A stretch of 64,000 nt of DNA from NCBI RefSeq assembly GCF_023264855.1, contig NZ_JAHFUW010000019.1:1-64000 (forward strand), given 5' to 3'. Origin of the DNA: Herbiconiux sp. (GTDB taxonomy: Bacteria > Actinomycetota > Actinomycetes > Actinomycetales > Microbacteriaceae). The notes under the pieces were generated by a model, which was not told the DNA's origin, searched no databases, and saw only the letters and a list, made by a program, of their open reading frames with translations. Positions 20,108 through 28,858 of this stretch are shown in pieces. Within the stretch, counting starts at the first letter, position 1; each line of letters begins with the position of its first letter. A program made the translations under genes and the position numbers.

Positions 20108-21156
20108 GCGCCGGCGGTCGAGGCTCGAACGCGGAGATCGATCGTGAAGGGCTCGACGATGGGGGGCGCATCCGGAGCCGTCGCGGGCGGCGCGGGCGCA
20201 GCATCCGGCGCCTGCTCGCCGAGCGGGGCGGGGGTGAGGGCTGACAGCAGCAGGCGGGCGCAGCGCATGCCGAAGTCGCGGGCGTGCAGGTCGATGGCGG
20301 TGACCGGGGGGTCGCACATCTGCATGGCCAGACTGTCGGCGTAGGCGCTGACGAGCACGTCGTCACCCACGTTCAGACCCAGGGCACGGGCGGCCGAGAC
20401 GGCGCCGACCGCCGATCCGTCGGGGGCCGAGACGATCGCGTCGGGGCGGTCGTCGGAGACCAGCAGCTCGGTGGCCACGCGGCGCACGTCGTCGGGCATG
20501 AAACGGCGGCTCGATTCGCGCACGAGCGGGCGGATGCCGCGAGCGGCGCACCAGGACTGGTACGACTCGAGCAGGGAGCGCCCCCAGGTGGTGTTCGTGG
20601 CCGGCGCGATCAGGGCGGGGCGGCGGGATCCGCGCTCGTGCAGGTGGTCCATCAGCTGCGCCATGCCGAGTGAATGGTCGGAATAGACCGTGCCCCACGG
20701 TGCCGGCAGGGCGGCGGGCACGACCTCACCCGACACCACGGGCAGGCGGCCCTCGAGGATGCGGCGCACGGCGGCGTCGTCATCCGGCGGGTCGATCAGG
20801 ATGAAGCCGTCGACGTGGGCCTGCACGGTTCCGGTGGTCTCTGATCCGGCCACGATCGTCACCGACTGCCCGCTCGCCGAGGCCACCTCCACCACGCCGA
20901 AGATGAAGTCCATGTAGTACGCCAGGCCGTTGGTGCTCTCGGGCAGGTAGAGGCCGATCGCGCCGGCACGCGCCCGGCGCAGGTTGCGGGCGCCGAGGTT
21001 CACGGCGTAGTCGAGCTCGGCGGCCACGGCCCGCACGCGGACACGCGTCTCGTCGGAGAGGCGTCCGGTGCCCGACAGCGCGAACGACACCGTCGCGCGC
21101 GACACCCCCGCCGCGCGCGCCACGTCTTCGAGGGTCGCAGCGCGTCGACGATTCAC
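20104..21156 (-). CDS. LacI-family transcriptional regulator
   Basis: RRAATLEDVARAAGVSRATVSFALSGTGRLSDETRVRVRAVAAELDYAVN. Confidence 0.93.
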   Translation of the reverse strand: MNRRRAATLEDVARAAGVSRATVSFALSGTGRLSDETRVRVRAVAAELDYAVNLGARNLRRARAGAIGLYLPESTNGLAYYMDFIFGVVEVASASGQSVTIVAGSETTGTVQAHVDGFILIDPPDDDAAVRRILEGRLPVVSGEVVPAALPAPWGTVYSDHSLGMAQLMDHLHERGSRRPALIAPATNTTWGRSLLESYQSWCAARGIRPLVRESSRRFMPDDVRRVATELLVSDDRPDAIVSAPDGSAVGAVSAARALGLNVGDDVLVSAYADSLAMQMCDPPVTAIDLHARDFGMRCARLLLSALTPAPLGEQAPDAAPAPPATAPDAPPIVEPFTIDLRVRASTAGA

Positions 21157-21180
21157 GCTGCGACGCTACCATCCGCCCGC

Positions 21181-21966
21181 TCAGTCGCGCGGAGGGTAGC
21201 CGTCGGCGGGGTCGAGGGTGGGGCGCGCCGCCGCGCCTTCGCCGCGTACGGCGGGGGTCACCGTGCGCGGGTCGGCGAGGAACGCGTGCGACCAGGCCAC
21301 CCAGTCGCCTCCGGCGGCGTCCAGACGCGCGAGGTGCGCCCGCGTCGGCAGCATCACGTGCGGGCCCCCGTCTGCGAGCCCGGCGAGCACCTCGCGCGGC
21401 TCGAGCCATTGCGCGCCCAGGATCTCGACACCGTCGACGGCCTCGCTCACCGCGCCCGCGGCAGCCGGAGCCTCGGCGGCGTAGAACCAGGTGTCGAATC
21501 GCTTGGGCTGCACCTCGGGCGTCAGCCAGCGGGAGAGCGGATGCAGCAGCCCGAGGTCGATGCGCAAGCCCGTGGCCCGAAGCACCGCGAGCAGCCCGTC
21601 GCCCGCGCTCACACCCGCGGCGTCCAGTCGCTCGGCGGCCTCCGACCCGTGACCGAGCAGCAGGTGCGTCTCCTCCCACAGTTCACGCGCGGCGGCCACC
21701 CGCCGGGCGCGCTCCGCGACGTCGAGCCCGCCGGCCTCGCCCCCGTCGCCCGCCCCATCGGGCACGCCGATGCGCCCGGGCACATCGACGAACTCGAGCC
21801 ACCCCTCGTCGGAGTCCTCCGCATCCACCACCCCGCCCGGAAACACCAGGGCCCCCGGAAACGCCCCCACCGACCCGCGCTCCACCATCAGCACGGCCAG
21901 TGGATCGCGCCGCACGAGCAGCACCGTCACAGCGGCCCGCGGAACAGCAGCGCTCGTCTCGCTCAT
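21181..21966 (-). CDS. NUDIX hydrolase
   Basis: VFPGGVVDAED...RVAAARELWEETHLLLG. Confidence 0.88.
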   Translation of the reverse strand: MSETSAAVPRAAVTVLLVRRDPLAVLMVERGSVGAFPGALVFPGGVVDAEDSDEGWLEFVDVPGRIGVPDGAGDGGEAGGLDVAERARRVAAARELWEETHLLLGHGSEAAERLDAAGVSAGDGLLAVLRATGLRIDLGLLHPLSRWLTPEVQPKRFDTWFYAAEAPAAAGAVSEAVDGVEILGAQWLEPREVLAGLADGGPHVMLPTRAHLARLDAAGGDWVAWSHAFLADPRTVTPAVRGEGAAARPTLDPADGYPPRD

Positions 21967-22030
21967 CCCTCCACCCTGCCAGAGGCCGCCGCCCGCCCAT
22001 GCCGCGAGCCGCGCATGGCAGAGCTCCACG
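21931..22030. repeat. imperfect direct repeat, copy A (NUDIX start region)
   Basis: CGGCCCGC(GG)AACAnCAGCGnTCGTCTCGCTCATCCCTCC...CCAGAGG shared with 23800-23890. Confidence 0.7.
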
Positions 22031-22086
22031 GGGAACGCGCCGGGCGGAGAACCACCGCGACGCCGAGTCCGGGCGCGTTCCGGGCG

Positions 22087-23031
22087 TCAGCCGTTGGGTG
22101 CACCGCACGCCGGGCACGCGAGCGGTCGCATCGCGCGCTCCCAGGCCCCGACGAGCTTGTCGCCGGCATCTCTCATCAGGATGCGGAACCGCGGAACCGA
22201 TTCCCGGATCCACGGAGTCGCCCACGATCCCAGCCAGGCGACGAAGCGATCCCAGGTGTCGGCCACACGGATGAGCATGGTGGGCACACTGTTCTTCGTG
22301 AAGGTGCTCGCCCAGTCCAGAGCCGCTCCGGCGAGTGCGCCCATCAGCATCGCCACGAACGTCTCAGCCCAGAACTGGCCGGACTTCATGTCTTCATTGT
22401 TGAAGTGCGCCTGCAGAACCCGGGCCACGAGTGCGGCCATCGCACCCGCTACCGCTTTGCAGGTGATCGAGGCGACCCCGCCCGTCAGCGAGACGGCCGC
22501 CGCGATGCATCCGTAGAACGCCAGCGCCGAGGTGGCAGCGGTCGCGGCGACGATCCCCGCCGTCTTCATCACCTCGCCCCACGAAGCCGCGCGGATCGAA
22601 TCGGTCTTGACCCTGACCGTGATGGCGTAGGGCTCGAACGTGACGGTCCCCGTGCTGCCGGAGTCGGCAACCCGCGAGATCCACGAAGCTCCCGTGGCGG
22701 TGAAGGGCACGGTGCCCCCCGGGGCGGGGTTCGCGGTGGTGTACGAACGGATGAAATCCTCGACCCGGGTGCTTCCATAGAGGTCGGTGAACTGCTTGCG
22801 GGCTTTCCCGCTGTCATAGGGGAATCCTGTCGTGGACATGGTGTACACGAGCTCGGACGGCGTGGCGGAGGCCGACTGCACCGGGGCGAGCGCGTTCGCC
22901 CCGAGAATCACGGCGGTCGCTGTGGCGATCGCCACCAGCCTGTGCAGAATGCGCGAGCGGCGCTCCGGCCGCGGGGAGGAGATATGCCCCGCTCGAGAGC
23001 GCAACGGTGGTGTGCGAAGGAGAATCGTCAT
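22087..23031 (-). CDS. hypothetical exported/membrane protein
   Basis: Signal-like N-terminus, two hydrophobic segments; no family recognised. Confidence 0.65.
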   Translation of the reverse strand: MTILLRTPPLRSRAGHISSPRPERRSRILHRLVAIATATAVILGANALAPVQSASATPSELVYTMSTTGFPYDSGKARKQFTDLYGSTRVEDFIRSYTTANPAPGGTVPFTATGASWISRVADSGSTGTVTFEPYAITVRVKTDSIRAASWGEVMKTAGIVAATAATSALAFYGCIAAAVSLTGGVASITCKAVAGAMAALVARVLQAHFNNEDMKSGQFWAETFVAMLMGALAGAALDWASTFTKNSVPTMLIRVADTWDRFVAWLGSWATPWIRESVPRFRILMRDAGDKLVGAWERAMRPLACPACGAPNG

Positions 23032-23101
23032 AGCGACACCATCCCAGAGCCATATTTCGGACATCAAGTCCAATAAATGGTAATAGGCAATTCTTTACAG
23101 G

Positions 23102-23784
23102 ATGTTCACCGACTGGAAATCCCCATGGATGCACGACATCCACGACTACAACGGGCAGAGAGCGATCCGCGCGGCGGACCTCTGGGAACCGTTCAGCAGG
23201 CTCATCCACCGCGGCGGCGAGGCCACCAGGATCGTGGATCGCCACGGATCTCTGCTCTACGAAGACTTCGACGACGGGGAGCTCGCCCGCCCCGAGGTCG
23301 ATCGGGGCCGGCTGCGGGACATGCTCCTCGACTCGCTGCCCGACGCGACGGTGCGTGGTCGAAGGTGCGCGCACGGGTGTCGCCGGCATCCCCTGCCTGC
23401 ACGGGCATCTCTTTCATCGAGACCGACCTCTTCGCCACATCAGCCGATCATCCTGCCCAGGCGGGACTCGTAGGAGACAGCATGCTCTTCGACGCCGCAT
23501 CCGCGAGGCATGCGGTGCTGAGCCTGCTCGAAGGATGGAGCGAACCGATTCGAGGGCTGGTACGCGATTCGGATTGCCCGCTCGTCCCCCGCCGGATAAG
23601 CGTGCTCGCCGCCTGCCTCGCCACGACCGCAGACACAGAGGCCGCGCTTGCCGACTACGAGGCCGAGCTGTTCCCCCGCTCGGCCGAGGCGGCGGCCGAG
23701 TCCGCGCGCAATCTCGACGTGATCTTCAGCGATCGTTCCCCTCAGACCCTCGTAGAACTGTTCGAGAGCTTTCGCCACGACTAG
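23102..23784 (+). pseudogene. degraded FAD-dependent monooxygenase remnant
   Basis: Frame 2 LIHRGGEATRIVDRHGSLLYEDFDDGELARPEVDRGRLRDMLLDSLPDA followed in frame 1 by ADHPAQAGLVGDSMLFDAASARHAVLSLL...ALADYEAELFPRSAEAAAESARNLDVIF; no N-terminal Rossmann motif. Confidence 0.72.
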
Positions 23785-23799
23785 ACGATTCCTGGGCGG

Positions 23800-23890
23800 G
23801 GCGGCCCGCAACACCAGCGTTCGTCTCGCTCATCCCTCCCCTCGGCCAGAGGCTGCGACCGGCCCGTGCCGAGAAGCGCACATCGGGGCA
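23800..23890. repeat. imperfect direct repeat, copy B
   Basis: Similar to 21931-22030; minus strand still reads MSETNAGV versus MSETSAAV of the NUDIX protein. Confidence 0.7.
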
Positions 23891-23900
23891 CGATGGATGA

Positions 23901-24245
23901 ATGCGTTGCATTACTTATGCCGGTGGCACCCTTCTCACCACCGATGATGTCGCCGAGCACCTGATCGACCTCACCGCAGCCCTGGCCGACAGGGGGAAGG
24001 CGAAAGCGGTCGAGATCCCGATCGTGCCCGAGAACGGCGAGGGCCCGCGCACCGCCGAACTGGTCATCGGGGTCGGCAACGACGTGCTGTCGGTGCCGCA
24101 GGACTGGGACGGCGAGGAGCCCGATTTCTCGGCCGACGCCGCCCGTCTCGAAGACCTGCTGAAGAAGCAGACCCCCACTGCGACGGCCGTGGTCATCCCC
24201 GACGACGAGGCCGCCGATTACTACCCCGAGGACTACCCGGTCTGA
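23901..24245 (+). CDS. hypothetical acidic protein
   Basis: 114 aa, coherent high-GC3 frame, ATG start. Confidence 0.6.
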   Translation: MRCITYAGGTLLTTDDVAEHLIDLTAALADRGKAKAVEIPIVPENGEGPRTAELVIGVGNDVLSVPQDWDGEEPDFSADAARLEDLLKKQTPTATAVVIPDDEAADYYPEDYPV

Positions 24246-24305
24246 CCGGGCGACCTCTCGAACGCTGAACGTCGGCAGCTTGGCTGATCCGCCGGCCGGC
24301 CGGGC

Positions 24306-24644
24306 TCAGCGGAACGAGCGGCCCGCGTCGGAGCGCAGCGCGGCCGCGAAAGCCTCGGCGGCGAGCCGCTTCTGACCCTTGGCGCTCAGCTGCGGGTCGC
24401 GCATGTCGAAGCGCACGGAACGCGAGCGGCGATGCACGAGCACGGCCACCACCGCTCCGGCGTCGGGCGGCCAGAAGTCGATCACCCAGCGCGGCTCGCC
24501 GATGCGGGCGCGGCGCACGGTGCCGTCGGCCTCGCGAACGTCGGCGGCCCAGGCGCGGGTGGGGGTGAGACCGTCGCTGCTCATGCGCACGATGTGCACG
24601 AGCACGATGGTGGCGGAGGCGGGCTGCCATTTCTTCGAGAACAT
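24306..24644 (-). CDS. hypothetical protein
   Basis: 112 aa MFSKKWQPASATIVLVHIVRMSSDG...; start inferred inside longer ORF. Confidence 0.55.
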   Translation of the reverse strand: MFSKKWQPASATIVLVHIVRMSSDGLTPTRAWAADVREADGTVRRARIGEPRWVIDFWPPDAGAVVAVLVHRRSRSVRFDMRDPQLSAKGQKRLAAEAFAAALRSDAGRSFR

Positions 24645-24655
24645 GATCGTGGCCT

Positions 24656-26386
24656 CTACTTCGCTGCCGGCGTGGCCGGGGTGGGGGTGGATGAAGGTGC
24701 GGGCTTGGCGGCCGGGGTGGGCTTGGCTGCCGGGGCGGGCTCGGCTCCCGGGGTGGGCTCGACTGACGGCATGGGTTCGGCCGTGGGCTTGGCCGCCGGC
24801 GCCGGGCTGGGCGCGACTGACGGCGTGGGCGACGGACTCGGCGTCATAGCAGTCGGCATGTGCGTCGGCGACGGTGTCGGCGTCGCGGTGGGCTCGGCAG
24901 CGGTCGAATCCGTGTGCGCCGACTTCGCCGAATCCGACGACGAGGGAGCCGTCGACGGCACCGCGTTCTGCACGGGAGGCAGCGGCTTCACGATCGTCGC
25001 CGTCGCCGCACTGGTCTTGCTGAGCGTGGCGAAGCCCGCCTTCGTGGCCGTCACGGTCACCGTCAGCTTCGCTCCGGCATCGTTCGCCGTGAGCAGGCGC
25101 GTCGCCGAGGTGGAGCCGGTGATCACGGCCCCGTTGCGCATCCACTGGTAGGTGAACGTGGCGCTCGAGGGCGCCCAGCCGGCCACGCTCGCGGTGAGCT
25201 TCTGCCCCACCGTGGTGGTTCCGCTGATCGTCGGCGTCACGCCGGTCATGGTGCCGCCCGTCACCAGGGCGGTGGGCGCGCTGGCCTTCGTGACGGTGGT
25301 GTAGGTCTTCTTCGCTCCCGTGACGGCGACCGTCAGCGTTCTGCCCGCATCCGCACCGGTGACCAGGTAGCTCGCCTTGGTGGCGCCGGGGATCGAGACA
25401 CCCCCGCGCTTCCACTGATAGCTCAGTGTCACGGGTGCCGGGCCCCAGGCGCCCGGGTTAGCGGTGAGCGTCTTGCCCACCTTCGCCGTGCCCGAGATGG
25501 TCGGAGCCGGGGTCGCCGTGAGCACCTTCGGATTCACGGTGATGGTGACCAGGGCCAGCTTCGACAGCCCGCCGTGGTTGTCGCTCACGCGGTAATAAAA
25601 GGTGTCGGTGCCTACGTAGCTCGGGTCGGCCTTGTAGACGAACGCCCCGGTCTGCTGCGCCGACATCGTGACGACGCCGTGCGCGGGACCGAACAGCGGC
25701 ATCGAGGATGCGGTCAGCTTGTCCTTCTCCGCGTCGGTGTCGTTCTTCGTCAGGCCCGATCCCGACACGGTCATCGTCGAGCCGACCGTGGTGGTGTAGG
25801 TGTCGGGCACCGCCACGGGTGCCTTCTGCGCCACCACGGTGATCATGATGGCCGCCTTGTAGGGGCTCACGGCGCCGTGCTCGTCGATGTCGTCGTACAT
25901 CAGCGCATCCGTGCCGGTGTAGCCATCATCCGGAACATAGGTGAACGAGCGAGCCGGATCGGAGCCCGCGAGGGTCGAGAAATCCGTGCGGTAGCCGTGC
26001 ACGGGCATGGTGATCTCGTTGAGGTACACCTGGTCGTGCTCGGCGTCCTTGTCGTTGCACAGGAAGTCGGTGACCTTGATGGTACGCGGATGGTTCTGCA
26101 CCACCGTGACGGCGTCGCCCCAGACGATCGGCTGCGTGTTCGGCACCGACCCGGCGAGCACAGGCACCTCGTCGACTCCACCCGGGGTGGGCACCCAGGC
26201 CGGGCAGCCGTTCGACACGGGCGCGCCAGGTCCGCCCGGAACCTCGTAGACGTCCTTGGGGTCCGCGAATGCGGCGCTCGGCGCACCGACGGCGATCGCA
26301 CCGCCCAGCACGGCCGCGAACACGGTGGCGGCGGTCAGGCGCAGACGGAGGGAGCTGGTGTCGAAGGGCTTACTGGTGGAGGGCAT
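24656..26386 (-). CDS. secreted protein with cadherin/Ig-like domains and Pro/Ala/Thr-rich C-terminus
   Basis: Repeats TISGTAKVGKTLTANPGAWGPAPVTLSYQWKRGG / TISGTTTVGQKLTASVAGWAPSSATFTYQWMRNG; VKVTDFLCNDKDAEHD-type cadherin segments. Confidence 0.82.
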   Translation of the reverse strand: MPSTSKPFDTSSLRLRLTAATVFAAVLGGAIAVGAPSAAFADPKDVYEVPGGPGAPVSNGCPAWVPTPGGVDEVPVLAGSVPNTQPIVWGDAVTVVQNHPRTIKVTDFLCNDKDAEHDQVYLNEITMPVHGYRTDFSTLAGSDPARSFTYVPDDGYTGTDALMYDDIDEHGAVSPYKAAIMITVVAQKAPVAVPDTYTTTVGSTMTVSGSGLTKNDTDAEKDKLTASSMPLFGPAHGVVTMSAQQTGAFVYKADPSYVGTDTFYYRVSDNHGGLSKLALVTITVNPKVLTATPAPTISGTAKVGKTLTANPGAWGPAPVTLSYQWKRGGVSIPGATKASYLVTGADAGRTLTVAVTGAKKTYTTVTKASAPTALVTGGTMTGVTPTISGTTTVGQKLTASVAGWAPSSATFTYQWMRNGAVITGSTSATRLLTANDAGAKLTVTVTATKAGFATLSKTSAATATIVKPLPPVQNAVPSTAPSSSDSAKSAHTDSTAAEPTATPTPSPTHMPTAMTPSPSPTPSVAPSPAPAAKPTAEPMPSVEPTPGAEPAPAAKPTPAAKPAPSSTPTPATPAAK

Positions 26387-26519
26387 GGGGTCTTCTTCGC
26401 TTTCGTCATCACCTCGTTCTGAGGCACGACGCGAGCGTATGGGCGGCCCTGCACCCACCATCACCGTGCCCGCTACGGTAATCGCCACCGCGACTACGGT
26501 GGGCCATCGCGATCCGGTT

Positions 26520-27414
26520 TCAGCTGTCGGTGAGCATCCGGATGAGCAGGGCGACCATGAGATCTTTCTCCTTCGGATCGCTCATGGCGACCATGAGGGT
26601 TATCGCGGCCAGCGCGTTGTTCGTGATTCGTGAACCGCCCGTGGTCTCCAGCAGTCCGTTTCGCGCCAGGAATGTGACGAACAGGGCGGCAGCGGAGCGC
26701 TTGTTGCCGTCGGAAAGCGGATGATCCTTGACGACGAGGTAGAGCACGTTCGCCGCCTTCTCCTCGACGGTGGGATACAGATCCTGCCCGGCGAAGCCCT
26801 GATAGATGGCTCCGATCAGCGATGACAGCCCGCGCCACATCGGGCGTGAGCTCCCAGCCGGGGATTTGCCCCGGAGCAGCGTCGATGTGGCGCTCGTCGT
26901 AGTCGCGCAGCAGAGTGAGACCGGGTAAGAAATCGGCCAGGACATCGGCGACTCCCGAGACCAGCTCGTCACCGGAGCGGGACAGGATTCGCACGATCGA
27001 GCCGAGTTGCTCCAGGCGCTGCTCGTTGATGGCATAGCCACGCACCAAGTAGTCATGCAGACGCTGCGTGGCCCAGATGCGGAACTGGGTGGCTACAGCG
27101 CTCTTGACGCGGTAGCCGACCGAGATAATCAGGTCGAGGTTGTAAAACGGGATCTCGCGGGTGACTTGGCGTGCCCCCTCGGTGCGAACCTGTCGGGATC
27201 TCCGACAGGTTGCCGCCTCGTCGAGTTCGCCCTCTTCGTAGACACGATGGATGTGTTCGACGATATTGGTGCGCGAGCTGTGGAACAGCTCTGCGATCTG
27301 CTGCTGACTCAGCCACACGGTCTCGGCGTCGAGCCGCACCTCGATCGCCGGAGACCCGTCCTCTCGCTGGTAGAGAATCACCTCTCCAGAGCGTTCGTCC
27401 GTCATGGGAAACAC
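26520..27414 (-). pseudogene. RhuM-Fic/DOC family gene disrupted by a frameshift
   Basis: N-part (ILYQREDGSPAIEVRLDAETVWLSQQQIAELFHSSRTNIVEHI) and Fic part (KDHPLSDGNKRSAAALFVTFLARNG) lie in different frames, junction near 26815-26830. Confidence 0.82.
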
Positions 27415-27526
27415 CTTTCACACCGGTGACGGTCGCGCAGGGAGCCCGAGAAGGCGCGGTGGATCCGGTCGGTCTCACCGTACAGTCCGGCACCGACACT
27501 CCGTCTCGCCAGGTGCGGGAACGACA

Positions 27527-27554
27527 AAACCCCCGGGTCGGCTGAACCGGGGGT
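27527..27554 (-). terminator. intrinsic terminator downstream of tRNA-Ala
   Basis: minus strand ACCCCCGGTTCAGCCGACCCGGGGGTTTTGT. Confidence 0.7.
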
Positions 27555-27560
27555 CCTGTG

Positions 27561-27636
27561 TGGTGGAGCTACGGGGATTCGAACCCCGGACCTTCTCATT
27601 GCGAACGAGACGCGCTACCAACTGCGCCATAGCCCC
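27561..27636 (-). tRNA. tRNA-Ala (CGC)
   Basis: GGGGCTATGGCGCAGTTGGTAGCGCGTCTCGTTCGCAATGAGAAGGTCCGGGGTTCGAATCCCCGTAGCTCCACCA, encoded CCA. Confidence 0.96.
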
Positions 27637-27702
27637 GCTGACGTCGAAACGACAACCCCGAAAGTCTACGACGAAACCACGTCCGAATGCGAACCGGCTG
27701 CG

Positions 27703-28779
27703 CTACTGAGGCCCCTCGCAGGACTGCAGGGCGGCCACGCCCGCCGACAACGACGCCGGCCCGCCGAGCAGCGTCACCTTCTTCGCTCCCAGCTCGGCGA
27801 TCTCGACCAGGATGCCCGACGGCACGCAGTCGCCGTGCACCACGAACAGCGGCGACTTGAGAGCCCCCGCGTAGGCGGCGCCGGCCAGGGCATCCGGGAA
27901 GTTGCTGCCGGTGGCCAGGAAAACCCGAGCCGGTGCCGTGCCCGTGAACGCGTCGTGGTTGATGGCGAGGGAGGCCTCGAACCGGTCCGCCCCGGCGAAG
28001 CGCTTCACGTCGTCGGTGATGCTCCGCAGATAGGCCTCGATGCCGGGCGAGACCGAATTCGGGCCGCCGGCGATCTTCACGGAGACGTTGGCGTCGCGCG
28101 TGGTCAGGAAGGACTGCGTGGCTCCGTCGAGCGTCGGCTTGCCGCCGTCCACGAGCAGCACCGGGGTATCCGCCGCACCGCCGGCGGACCCGGCCGAGAG
28201 CGCGTCGGGGAAGTTCGCGCCCGTCGCGATGTAGAACTTCGACGCCGCCGTGCCGAAGGCGTACGTGATGATGTTGCGGGAGGCCTCGTAGCGGTCGGCT
28301 CCCGCTACCCGGTTGATGGCCGGATGCGTTTGGTCGGGATTGATGATCGCCCCGATCTGGGTCTCCACGGCCTTCGAAACCGAGTTCACGCCGCCGACGA
28401 TCACCACGAGCTGTGGCGCGAGTCGTTCGATCTCAGCCAGCACCACCGCCGGCAGCGAGTCCTTCGTGGTGAGCAGCAGGGGAGCACCCAGATGCACTGC
28501 GGCGGGGGCGGCGCTGAGCGCGTCGGGATAGTTCTGCCCGGTCACCAGGAACACCACCGGCGATCCGCCGGGCTTGGACGCCTTGGAGATGTTCACCGCC
28601 GCCTCGTAGCGGTCGGCTCCGGCGATGCGATCGACCGTGGGCCCAGCGGCATCGGCGGCTTCGGCGGCCGGCGCGGCAGGCGCTGCGACGGCGGCACCGG
28701 CGAAGCCTCCGACGCTCACGGCGGCGGCCAGCAGAGCGGCGAGAACGATGGAGCGGGTGGAACGGACGGCGAAAGTCAT
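27703..28779 (-). CDS. cell-wall-binding repeat 2 (CWB2) family exported protein
   Basis: Three repeats: RIAGADRYEAAVNIS, RVAGADRYEASRNI, RFAGADRFEASLAI with VTGQNYPDALSA-type motifs. Confidence 0.9.
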   Translation of the reverse strand: MTFAVRSTRSIVLAALLAAAVSVGGFAGAAVAAPAAPAAEAADAAGPTVDRIAGADRYEAAVNISKASKPGGSPVVFLVTGQNYPDALSAAPAAVHLGAPLLLTTKDSLPAVVLAEIERLAPQLVVIVGGVNSVSKAVETQIGAIINPDQTHPAINRVAGADRYEASRNIITYAFGTAASKFYIATGANFPDALSAGSAGGAADTPVLLVDGGKPTLDGATQSFLTTRDANVSVKIAGGPNSVSPGIEAYLRSITDDVKRFAGADRFEASLAINHDAFTGTAPARVFLATGSNFPDALAGAAYAGALKSPLFVVHGDCVPSGILVEIAELGAKKVTLLGGPASLSAGVAALQSCEGPQ

Positions 28780-28858
28780 GGAATCCCCCTGGCGACGAGC
28801 GGCGGCGCAGCGGTGCGAGTTTAGGCCCGCCATCCGCTCACCGCAATGCTCGCGGGGC

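Noticed and set aside
22000-27640. Genomic island integrated at tRNA-Ala
   Set aside because: Two degraded genes lie nearby, but I found no integrase and no duplicate of the tRNA 3' end as an att site
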